Part shown: positions 1 through 5,216 of the stretch, one piece after another
Numbering within the stretch: position 1 is the first letter of the stretch
Layout: each line of letters opens with the position of its first letter
NCBI GenBank assembly: GCA_937921805.1
Contig: CAKZUS010000036.1
Coordinates: 1-5,216, forward strand
Length of the DNA stretch: 5,216 nt
DNA from: an uncultured Granulosicoccaceae bacterium
GTDB taxonomy: Bacteria; Pseudomonadota; Gammaproteobacteria; JABXHR01
Direction: 5' to 3'
The notes under the pieces: model-generated
What the model was told of the DNA's origin: nothing
The model's database searches: none
Seen by the model: the letters and a program-made list of their open reading frames with translations, nothing else
Position numbers and translations under genes: made by a program

Positions 1-1308
1 CAGACTCTCGGTAGCGCTGTTCCTTCTTTCTCCGGCCAGCCTGGGGGTGATGCAAGAATTTTTGCTGGGTATACGCAAATACGTGACTACCTAAAAGGCG
101 ACCCTATCAAAGGCGATACCATTGCTACTGAATATTGGCAAACCAGTGCCGGTGCTCCCTTGGCCAACGCCGGTGGCGAACCGGCTAAAGATGCGGATAT
201 TTATGTCCCGATGCTCGTATCCTTGCCTGCAGGCACTCCACCAGCGGAAGGCTGGCCTGTGACCATCTTTGTGCACGGTATCGGAGGGGATCGTACCCAA
301 GCGCTAGCTGCAATGGCTTCACAGGCTGCGGCGGGACGCGCATTGGTAGCGATTGACCTCCCCACACATGGCATCAACCCCCTCAGTGACACTGCTAAGC
401 AGTCGCTCATCGACGTCGTTGGCGACTCTAATGCAAGCGCTGAGGCACGCGCCGAAGCGACCCTAGCCCTCACGGTTGACCAAGCCAACGCAGCTTCAAT
501 GCAAGCGGCGCTACTCAATACCGCGAACATTAGTATTGACATTTTTGAGCGTATAGAAGACGCGGGCGAAGACGGCTCTGGAGCACATTTTTATGAGCTC
601 AGTAGCCTTCTGACGACTCGAGACCACGTTCGTCAAGCGGTATCCGATCTTATTCAGCTTCGCCGGAGCCTAAAGCATTGGGGCTTTTTTGATGAGACGT
701 TCCTGAATCCAACAGGTGACTCGCTGAGTGATAGCAACGTCGCAATGCTCGGTCTCTCTCTTGGAGCCATCACCGCCATCAACTACGCCAGTATTGAAGA
801 CAGCGACAAGCTTACGGCCGTTGTAGCTGCCGCGCCTGGGGCTGGACTCGCCTATACCCTCGATGCATCCGATGAGTTCCGCGATAGATTCAGAGCGGGA
901 CTCGCAGCAGAAGGGGCAACAACCGATGCATTAAGGCTGGAGTTTCTTGCGGCGGGTCAAAGCGCCGTCGATAGCATTGACCCGGCTATCCATGTACAGA
1001 TTGCTGCTGACAACACCAACTTGCTAATCATGACGATGGAAGGCGACAGCGTCATACCCAACGTAGATACAACCAACCAAATGCCTTTGGTCGGGGGAAC
1101 ACCGCTATCAAGGCTCATGACATCCAATGATGGAAATGATCACTATGCAGTCATCTCTGATGGACATCACGCAAGCCTGCTTCGTCCAAATCAAGAAACA
1201 GACGCGACTCCCACAGCCACAGAGCTAGCGGTGACACAGCAGATGCAAACTACCGCGGCTACCTACATCGCCTCTGGCGGCCTCAGCTACACCCCTCCCA
1301 CCCCATAA
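1..1308 (+). CDS. Pla-1/cef (VolA-like) family extracellular lipase, C-terminal part (5' end outside window)
   Basis: The frame is open from base 1 to the TAA at 1306-1308, giving 435 residues with no start in view. The TTG at 160 is only an internal leucine codon, because coding continues upstream of it. The alpha/beta-hydrolase features, numbered from base 1, come in the expected order: V-H-G-I-G-G-D at 91-97 (oxyanion loop), G-L-S-L-G with Ser253 as likely nucleophile, G-D-S-V-I-P-N with Asp349, and G-H-H-A-S-L-L with His389 or His390. The L-T-T-R-D-H-V-R-Q-A-V stretch (about 204-214) and the Y-W-Q-T-S-A-G-A-P-L segment before the hydrolase core also recall this family. Family members are usually close to 800 residues, so about the N-terminal half is missing. 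Vibrio VolA is a surface-exposed lipoprotein lysophospholipase, and related proteins are secreted. The substrate and location of this one are inferred. GC content looks lower than in the other genes here. The family call rests on remembered motifs; a lipase/esterase of some kind is near certain. Confidence 0.85.
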   Translation, partial: QTLGSAVPSFSGQPGGDARIFAGYTQIRDYLKGDPIKGDTIATEYWQTSAGAPLANAGGEPAKDADIYVPMLVSLPAGTPPAEGWPVTIFVHGIGGDRTQALAAMASQAAAGRALVAIDLPTHGINPLSDTAKQSLIDVVGDSNASAEARAEATLALTVDQANAASMQAALLNTANISIDIFERIEDAGEDGSGAHFYELSSLLTTRDHVRQAVSDLIQLRRSLKHWGFFDETFLNPTGDSLSDSNVAMLGLSLGAITAINYASIEDSDKLTAVVAAAPGAGLAYTLDASDEFRDRFRAGLAAEGATTDALRLEFLAAGQSAVDSIDPAIHVQIAADNTNLLIMTMEGDSVIPNVDTTNQMPLVGGTPLSRLMTSNDGNDHYAVISDGHHASLLRPNQETDATPTATELAVTQQMQTTAATYIASGGLSYTPPTP

Positions 1309-1311
1309 AAC

Positions 1312-1995
1312 ATGCCTGCCATCGACCTCGAAGCGCTACAGCGCTTCGGGTTCACTCACCATGCTGTCACCCCCGCAGCAGCCTTGCCGGACTCTCTCTG
1401 GCTCGGCTCGCGGCGGGATCACGGCAGCGTGGTGGCACTGGCGGCAGCAGGGCCGCAGTTCTGGCGCGGCGTTGATCACAACGCCGCGCATCCGGTAGAC
1501 GAACACGCCAAGCGCTGCACTCAGGCAGCGCTGCCTACGGCGCATCTCTGGTATCCGGGCGATTGCCCACTGATTTTGCAGCGTCTTATGCAGCATGTAG
1601 GCTGGAGTGGCCTACCAGGGCCGTTTGGCATGGGGCTACACCCCCAATACGGATCGTGGATCGCTGTGCGGGCCGTGGCGTGGATGCCTGAGGCGACAGC
1701 AGCAGCCACTACCGCGTCGCCTCTCTCTCCTCAGCCCGTGAACTCTCCGTGCACTCACTGCCCTGCTCCATGTCTGGACGCCTGTCCTGCTCAGGCACTG
1801 TCTGCCGACACCGCTCCCGATCTACATGCTTGCGCACAACATCGCTGCACAGAGGCGAGCTCTTGCGCTGAACAATGCCTAGCGCGCAATGCCTGTCCCG
1901 TTGGAGTGGAGTATCGATACGACGCCGCGCAAACGGCACACCACTATCGCTATGCTCTGCCCTCTATCCGGGCATGGCTAATCGGACATGACTAG
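1312..1995 (+). CDS. Cysteine-rich 4Fe-4S ferredoxin-like protein, QueG-related iron-sulfur region
   Basis: This is a 227-residue soluble protein with no signal peptide or membrane segment. It has 11 cysteines. C147, C150, C154 and C158 (followed by Pro) form a classic CxxCxxxCxxxCP 4Fe-4S site. C174, C179, C185, C189 and C195 (in A-C-P-V-G) could ligate a second cluster. H-P-Q-Y-G-S-W (110-116), just before the cysteines, matches the segment preceding the clusters in epoxyqueuosine reductase QueG. QueG is much longer (about 350 residues or more), and I do not see its cobalamin-binding catalytic part here. The C-terminal pattern C-L-A-R-N-A-C-P-V-G-x-E-Y-R-Y followed by A-Q-x-x-H fits a family of small proteobacterial proteins usually labelled just ferredoxin, whose role I do not know. 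ATG 1312 is chosen because the N-terminus from there fits the family and a stop lies in frame just upstream. No Shine-Dalgarno is visible, so it may depend on ribosomes finishing the lipase. Electron transfer is inferred. Confidence 0.8.
   Translation: MPAIDLEALQRFGFTHHAVTPAAALPDSLWLGSRRDHGSVVALAAAGPQFWRGVDHNAAHPVDEHAKRCTQAALPTAHLWYPGDCPLILQRLMQHVGWSGLPGPFGMGLHPQYGSWIAVRAVAWMPEATAAATTASPLSPQPVNSPCTHCPAPCLDACPAQALSADTAPDLHACAQHRCTEASSCAEQCLARNACPVGVEYRYDAAQTAHHYRYALPSIRAWLIGHD
1327..1350 (+). repeat. Inverted repeat (strong hairpin) at the start of the Fe-S gene
   Basis: Arms CGAAGCGC (1329-1336) and GCGCTTCG (1341-1348) are perfect complements around the 4-base loop TACA. A G-U pair (1328/1349) and a C-G pair (1327/1350) extend the stem. 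It begins 15 bases after the start-codon A, covering codons 6-13. No T-run follows, so it is not a standard intrinsic terminator. It could affect translation of the Fe-S gene or 3' processing of the lipase message, or it may simply follow from GC-rich coding. The structure is seen; the function is not known. Confidence 0.5.
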
Positions 1996-2009
1996 TCGAG
2001 CATGACTAG
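1987..2009. repeat. 9-bp direct repeat and small hairpin between convergent gene ends
   Basis: CATGACTAG occurs at 1987-1995, where it encodes the last two residues and stop of the Fe-S gene, and again at 2001-2009, giving a 14-base period. In the same stretch CTAGTC (1992-1997) and GACTAG (2004-2009) form a 6-bp stem with a 6-base loop. The SPOR gene stops on the other strand at 2014, so this is where transcription from both sides would end. There is no T-run on either strand, so an intrinsic terminator is not supported. Confidence 0.4.
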
Positions 2010-2013
2010 CGTC

Positions 2014-2637
2014 TTAGCGGCGCTCGAAGAAGGCAATATTACGCTGCTGCAAGCGCTGCTTGGCCGTGCGTAAGTCACCCGCGACCAGTATCCGGTAGAC
2101 ATCAGAGCCATTGAGCTGCGCGCGCTCGATACGGGCATCCAGACCAATCATGAGTAGCTCTACCCGCTGGCGCTCAGCATCGGCTGCTTGGCGATAGCTA
2201 CCTGCTTGCAATACCTTGGCAGGCACGGCGGATCGAGGCGCTAGGACGGGCTGAGATGGCTGAGGCGCGGGGATCTTGATTCCCGCCTCGACAATGGCTC
2301 TATGCACGCGCGCCGTCGGAGCTGGCGTCGCGGCCCTCGCAGAGGCCACCGCGATCACTGGCTCATTGAGCGTATGCGCGACGTGTGACACGGGCGGCGC
2401 TGAAGGGGTGGGAACATCGACGTTGAGATTCGGCAGCATCTCGTAGAACGTAAACTGGTTATTCCCCAGCGCAGGCTCTTGGGCCTCAGGTGTTTGCCAC
2501 AGCGACGCGCTAGAGCCGTCTTCGATACGCGTAGCATAGGGATCTTGCTGGTGTAGCCACACCACCATCAACGGAAACGCAGCAAGCACTAGCGCGGAGC
2601 TAGCGAGGCGTAACAGTCTAGTGGTCTCTGCATTCAT
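2014..2637 (-). CDS. FtsN-type SPOR-domain inner-membrane protein
   Basis: This 207-residue protein is bitopic: a short N-terminal tail, one membrane helix at about residues 7-28, a Pro/Ala-rich periplasmic linker, and a SPOR domain at about 139-205. The SPOR domain starts with V-L-Q-A-G-S-Y followed by A-D-A-E-R-Q-R and contains Y-R-I-L-V-A-G. SPOR domains bind septal peptidoglycan lacking stem peptides. F-T-F-Y-E-M-L-P-N-L-N-V-D-V-P (62-76) matches the F-Y-x-x-L-P segment of gammaproteobacterial FtsN-like proteins and sits where E. coli FtsN has its essential divisome-activating segment. ATG 2637 is chosen because AAGGGA lies 9 bases upstream. An in-frame GTG at 2670 would add a basic tail (H-R-R-R-C-K-G-R) overlapping argS, and a longer frame runs to 2754; both are less likely. 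The gene follows argS by 13 bases. A cell-division or envelope role is inferred; whether this is the cell's only FtsN cannot be told. Confidence 0.85.
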   Translation of the reverse strand: MNAETTRLLRLASSALVLAAFPLMVVWLHQQDPYATRIEDGSSASLWQTPEAQEPALGNNQFTFYEMLPNLNVDVPTPSAPPVSHVAHTLNEPVIAVASARAATPAPTARVHRAIVEAGIKIPAPQPSQPVLAPRSAVPAKVLQAGSYRQAADAERQRVELLMIGLDARIERAQLNGSDVYRILVAGDLRTAKQRLQQRNIAFFERR

Positions 2638-2646
2638 CAAAGTACG

Positions 2647-2652
2647 TCCCTT
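2647..2652 (-). promoter_or_regulatory. Ribosome binding site of the SPOR gene, overlapping the argS stop
   Basis: On the minus strand AAGGGA lies 9 bases before ATG 2637, and its first two bases are the last two of the argS TAA (2653-2651). Ribosomes finishing argS stop directly on this site, which suggests translational coupling. It is the main reason for preferring the ATG at 2637 over upstream in-frame starts. Confidence 0.7.
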
Positions 2653-4408
2653 ACATCTGCGTCGGTGCACTGACACCGAGCACGCGAAGCCCATTTGCAA
2701 GCACTTGCTGTGCCGCTGCCATGAGTGCGAGGCGGGCATTACGCAGGGCGGCATCTTCGATTAGGGCCTTCTCGCTGTTGTACCAGCTGTGGTAGCTGGC
2801 GGCAAGCTCGCGCAGGTAGTTACACACATTATGCACCTCACGCTGGCGAGAGGCCGACTCGATGCGTTCGGGGAAAGCGGCCAGCGCGGTGAGGATCTCT
2901 GCCTCCATCTCACTAGTGAGCAGACCGAGGTTGGCTTCGCCTTGTTCGCGATCAAACGCCCATCCGCGCTCTTGTGCCTGCTCCAAAACCCGACAGATTC
3001 GCGCGTGTGCGTACTGCACGTAGTACATGGGGTTATCGCTAGATTGCTTCTTGGCCAGATCCAGGTCGAAATCCATATGCTGATCCGTACTACGCATCAC
3101 ATAGAACCAGCGCGCGGCATCGTTACCAATCTCGTTGCGCAGCTCACGCAGCGGGATAAACTCACCGCTACGGGTGGACATTTGCACCTTTTCGCCCTGG
3201 CGATACAGCACAGCAAATTGCACCAGACAAAACTCAACTCGCTCCTGGTCATAGCCAAACGCCTCGGCAATCGCCCGCACCCGCGGCACATAGCCGTGGT
3301 GATCGGCCCCAAAGACGTACAGCAAATGCTCATAGCCGCGCGCAAACTTATCGCGAAGATAGGCAATATCCGAAGCAAAATAGGTATAGCTACCACTGGC
3401 GCGGCGCACGACGCGGTCTTTCTCGTCGCCAAAATCACTCGAACGAAACCACACATTGCCGTCTTTTTCGTACATATGCCCCGCTGCCGTCAGCTCAGCA
3501 ACAGCAGCATCCACTTTCTCTGGATGCAGCGAGGCTTCACTAAACCAAGTCTGATAGTGCACACCAAACTCGCCCAGATCTTGGCGAATATCCGCCAAGA
3601 TGCTCTCCAAAGCGATATTGAAGGGCAAGCGGTAGTCGTCTTGGAGCAATCGCTTGGCGGCGGCGATCAGCGCATCTATATGGGCCTCTTTATCGCCGCC
3701 CTGAGGGGCATCAGCAGGCACATCGGCAAACACGACTTCGGCACTGTGGCGCAACGCCTGTCCGTGCTCGCGCAACAGGCTCTCGGCCATCTCGGGAAGA
3801 TAATCCCCCTGGTAGGCGTTGCTCGGAAAAGTGAAGACCTCACCGCAGGCTTGCAAGTAGCGCAGCCACACACTGGTACCCAGGATATCCATCTGCCGAC
3901 CGGCATCGTTCACATAGTACTCAGCGTCGATCTCATGACCCGCAAAGCGCAGCAAGCTACTCAGGCTCGCCCCAGAAGCCGCGCCCCGGCCATGCCCTAC
4001 ATGTAGCGGCCCAGTGGGGTTAGCTGAGACAAACTCAACATTCATGCGCAGCGGCTTATCGGGCTTGCCGCGTCCAAAATCTTCGCCTTGAGTCAATACT
4101 GTCGGCACGATCGAAGTCGCTACGTCGTGGCTGACATAGAAATTAATAAACCCCGGCCCGGCCACTTCGGTGCGGACAATCTCGGCGGTAGAGGGCAGCT
4201 CAGCAATCAGTTTTTCGGCCAGCTGGCGCGGCGGCATTTTTGCGGCCTTCGCCAGTACCATCGCCACGTTACAAGCAAAATCCCCGTGGCTCGCATCGCG
4301 AGTGCGGGTGATCTGCGCGCTGCTGGGCAGCGCATCGGTATCGAGGAGACCTTGTTCGTGCAGGACCGCTATTGCTTTTTGCAGTGCGGCCAACAGCGCG
4401 TCTTTCAT
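2651..4408 (-). CDS. argS: Arginyl-tRNA synthetase (class I)
   Basis: A cytoplasmic enzyme that charges tRNA-Arg with arginine using ATP. The protein is 585 residues, full length for the family. Order of parts: the N-terminal additive domain (about 1-110) with H-G-D-F-A-C-N-V-A (41-49) and G-P-G-F-I-N-F (84-90); the Rossmann catalytic domain with S-A-N-P-T-G-P-L-H-V-G-H (HIGH motif H136-H139); A-D-H-H-G-Y (368-373); and M-S-T-R-S-G (410-415), which stands in for KMSKS. ArgRS often lacks a canonical KMSKS lysine, so this is normal. The C-terminal helical anticodon-binding domain contains V-Q-Y-A-H-A-R-I (464-471) and the protein ends in L-G-V-S-A-P-T-Q-M, the usual ArgRS ending with terminal Met. 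ATG 4408 has AAGGA 7 bases upstream. It lies 56 bases after priA, probably with its own promoter, and runs on into the SPOR gene. All motifs look intact. Confidence 0.97.
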   Translation of the reverse strand: MKDALLAALQKAIAVLHEQGLLDTDALPSSAQITRTRDASHGDFACNVAMVLAKAAKMPPRQLAEKLIAELPSTAEIVRTEVAGPGFINFYVSHDVATSIVPTVLTQGEDFGRGKPDKPLRMNVEFVSANPTGPLHVGHGRGAASGASLSSLLRFAGHEIDAEYYVNDAGRQMDILGTSVWLRYLQACGEVFTFPSNAYQGDYLPEMAESLLREHGQALRHSAEVVFADVPADAPQGGDKEAHIDALIAAAKRLLQDDYRLPFNIALESILADIRQDLGEFGVHYQTWFSEASLHPEKVDAAVAELTAAGHMYEKDGNVWFRSSDFGDEKDRVVRRASGSYTYFASDIAYLRDKFARGYEHLLYVFGADHHGYVPRVRAIAEAFGYDQERVEFCLVQFAVLYRQGEKVQMSTRSGEFIPLRELRNEIGNDAARWFYVMRSTDQHMDFDLDLAKKQSSDNPMYYVQYAHARICRVLEQAQERGWAFDREQGEANLGLLTSEMEAEILTALAAFPERIESASRQREVHNVCNYLRELAASYHSWYNSEKALIEDAALRNARLALMAAAQQVLANGLRVLGVSAPTQM

Positions 4409-4415
4409 TTTATGA

Positions 4416-4420
4416 TCCTT
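4416..4420 (-). promoter_or_regulatory. Ribosome binding site of argS
   Basis: AAGGA on the minus strand sits 7 bases before ATG 4408. This is a well-placed Shine-Dalgarno and it supports the chosen argS start. Confidence 0.75.
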
Positions 4421-4429
4421 GCGTTATTT

Positions 4430-4463
4430 CTAGATATTACTGGTAAATTTATGAAATATCTAG
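4430..4463. repeat. Perfect 9-bp inverted repeat over the argS promoter region
   Basis: CTAGATATT (4430-4438) and AATATCTAG (4455-4463) are exact complements around a 16-base spacer, in the gap between the priA stop and the argS start. One arm covers the proposed -35 and the other most of the -10. The arms are AT-rich and no T-run follows on the minus strand, so it does not look like a terminator. An operator is possible; the binding protein is unknown. Confidence 0.5.
4434..4462 (-). promoter_or_regulatory. Possible sigma-70-type promoter of argS
   Basis: On the minus strand TAGATA (4462-4457, 4 of 6 matches to TTGACA) and TAATAT (4439-4434, 4 of 6 to TATAAT) are separated by exactly 17 bases in an AT-rich gap. 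The -10 ends 25 bases before the argS ATG, leaving room for a short leader carrying the AAGGA. Both boxes are weak matches, so this is a prediction from spacing and composition. Read-through from priA is equally possible. Confidence 0.4.
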
Positions 4464-4464
4464 T

Positions 4465-5216
4465 TTAAATACTGTCAGTAGGGTCCACATCAATGCTAAT
4501 TCGCACCCGTCGCTGCGTCTGGCTCTGCATCCATTGCAGCTGTTGCGCTAGCCATTGCTGGCGCTGGCCGATCCGTTCAGATAAAATCAGCATCTGCGCT
4601 CGGTATTTTCCGGCGCGGCGTTCCATCAATGACGGGGCCGGCCCCAGCACAATAAGCTCCGGGCCAACCCGACAATATACCGCATCATAGAGCGCGTTGA
4701 GCACCTCCATCGGCGCCTCGGCATGGGTCGATTCGGCCCGCACAGCCACTAGACGGTTATACGGCGGAAAACCGCTGTCCAAGCGCTCCTGAAGAAGCTG
4801 TTCTGCCAGGGGCTGATACTCCCCTTGACGCAGCGCCTGAAGCACGGGATGTTCCGGCACATGGGTTTGCACCATCACCGTTCCGGGTAGCTGGTCTCTG
4901 CCGGCGCGCCCCGCCACTTGCCACAAGCGCTGTGCGCTGTGCTCGGCGGCACGAAAATCTGCACCAAACAACCCCGCATCGATCTCCAGCACTACCACTA
5001 AAGTCAACTTTGGAAAATCGTGCCCCTTAGCCAGCATCTGCGTGCCCACGATTAATTGCGACTCGCCACTGCGAATACGCGCCAGTTCCGCCTCTAGGGC
5101 GCCGCGACGACGGGTAGAGTCGCGGTCGATGCGCGCCACCTGGGTCTGTGGAAACAAGCCGACCAGCGCCTGTTCGACGCGCTCGGTGCCCTGGCCTAGC
5201 AGCACCACATGCGGGC
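4465..5216 (-). CDS. priA: Primosomal replication-restart helicase PriA, C-terminal part (5' end outside window)
   Basis: The last 249 residues of PriA are visible, up to the TAA at 4467-4465; the frame is open to the window edge. The GTG at 5208 is an internal valine codon. PriA is a 3'-5' superfamily 2 DNA helicase that reloads the replicative helicase at stalled forks. Present are L-G-Q-G-T-E-R-V-E, the start of the second helicase lobe after the zinc-binding region; G-T-Q-M-L-A-K-G-H-D-F-P (bases 5046-5011, motif V); and Q-V-A-G-R-A-G-R (4920-4897, motif VI with its arginine finger). After these come the P-E-H-P-V-L-Q-A-L and F-P-P-Y segments and the C-terminal domain, ending in I-D-V-D-P-T-D-S-I where E. 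coli PriA has V-D-P. The Walker motifs, the zinc cysteines and the N-terminal DNA-binding domain are outside the window. Being upstream of argS is the usual Pseudomonas-type order. Nothing is broken in the visible part. Confidence 0.95.
   Translation of the reverse strand, partial: PHVVLLGQGTERVEQALVGLFPQTQVARIDRDSTRRRGALEAELARIRSGESQLIVGTQMLAKGHDFPKLTLVVVLEIDAGLFGADFRAAEHSAQRLWQVAGRAGRDQLPGTVMVQTHVPEHPVLQALRQGEYQPLAEQLLQERLDSGFPPYNRLVAVRAESTHAEAPMEVLNALYDAVYCRVGPELIVLGPAPSLMERRAGKYRAQMLILSERIGQRQQWLAQQLQWMQSQTQRRVRISIDVDPTDSI

Noticed and set aside
160..162. TTG as the start of the lipase
   Set aside because: The frame is open back to base 1 and the upstream residues (such as A-T-E-Y-W-Q-T) fit the family, so the gene simply continues out of the window.
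201..542. Minus-strand frame of 113 codons inside the lipase gene
   Set aside because: The plus-strand frame carries the full hydrolase motif set, so this is its reverse shadow.
1312..1995. Truncated queG
   Set aside because: The N- and C-terminal ends match a separate small ferredoxin-like family, and there is no sign of a lost catalytic part: the upstream frame is the lipase and the stop is clean.
1996..2030. Intrinsic terminator between the convergent genes
   Set aside because: TCGAGC (1996-2001) can pair with GCTCGA (2022-2027), and there is a smaller 6-bp stem, but neither is followed by a T-run on either strand and the stems compete with each other.
1490..2100. An 11-base identity, ATCCGGTAGAC, at 1490-1500 and 2090-2100
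   Set aside because: The copies lie in two unrelated genes read on opposite strands, the flanks do not match, and one short match is expected by chance.
2789..4006. 405-codon open frame on the plus strand antisense to argS
   Set aside because: It is fully embedded in an intact, unmistakable argS gene. The translation resembles no family I know, and long antisense frames are common opposite GC-rich conserved genes.
4088..4468. 126- and 81-codon plus-strand frames over the start of argS
   Set aside because: They are shadows of the argS 5' end, and the encoded residues show no recognisable motif.

Overview
The window looks like chromosomal DNA from a gammaproteobacterium. The best evidence is the minus-strand gene order priA - argS - short FtsN-type SPOR gene, a cluster I know from Pseudomonas and relatives, and the PriA C-terminus, which reads like gammaproteobacterial PriA throughout. 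I cannot name the genus. The DNA is moderately GC-rich. All of it is coding except 56 bases between priA and argS, 13 between argS and the SPOR gene, 18 between the convergent genes and 3 between the two plus-strand genes.

Plus strand, left half. Bases 1-1308 are the 3' part of a secreted or surface lipase of the Pla-1/cef (VolA-like) family. It keeps a full alpha/beta-hydrolase catalytic set: an HG oxyanion motif, a G-L-S-L-G nucleophile elbow, a G-D-S acidic loop and a late G-H-H. Its N-terminal half, including any signal peptide, lies outside the window. Three bases after its stop, in the same reading frame, begins a 227-residue cysteine-rich 4Fe-4S protein (1312-1995). It resembles the iron-sulfur part of QueG-type reductases but is too short to be QueG.

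Minus strand, right half. Transcription runs from priA (primosomal helicase; only its C-terminal 249 residues are present) through argS (arginyl-tRNA synthetase, complete, 585 residues) to a 207-residue inner-membrane SPOR protein of the FtsN type. The SPOR gene's ribosome binding site overlaps the argS stop codon, so these two genes are very probably co-transcribed and translationally coupled. argS seems to have its own weak promoter in the gap after priA, and a perfect 9-bp inverted repeat covers both promoter elements.

The two gene sets converge at 1996-2013. In Pseudomonas the SPOR gene is followed by hslVU; here the conserved cluster stops at that point and accessory genes (Fe-S protein, lipase) follow in the opposite direction. 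I see no mobile element, CRISPR array, tRNA or rRNA, and no clear new multi-gene system. The less ordinary items are the unassigned Fe-S protein with its odd start region, the dyad over the argS promoter, and an FtsN E-domain-like motif in the SPOR protein.
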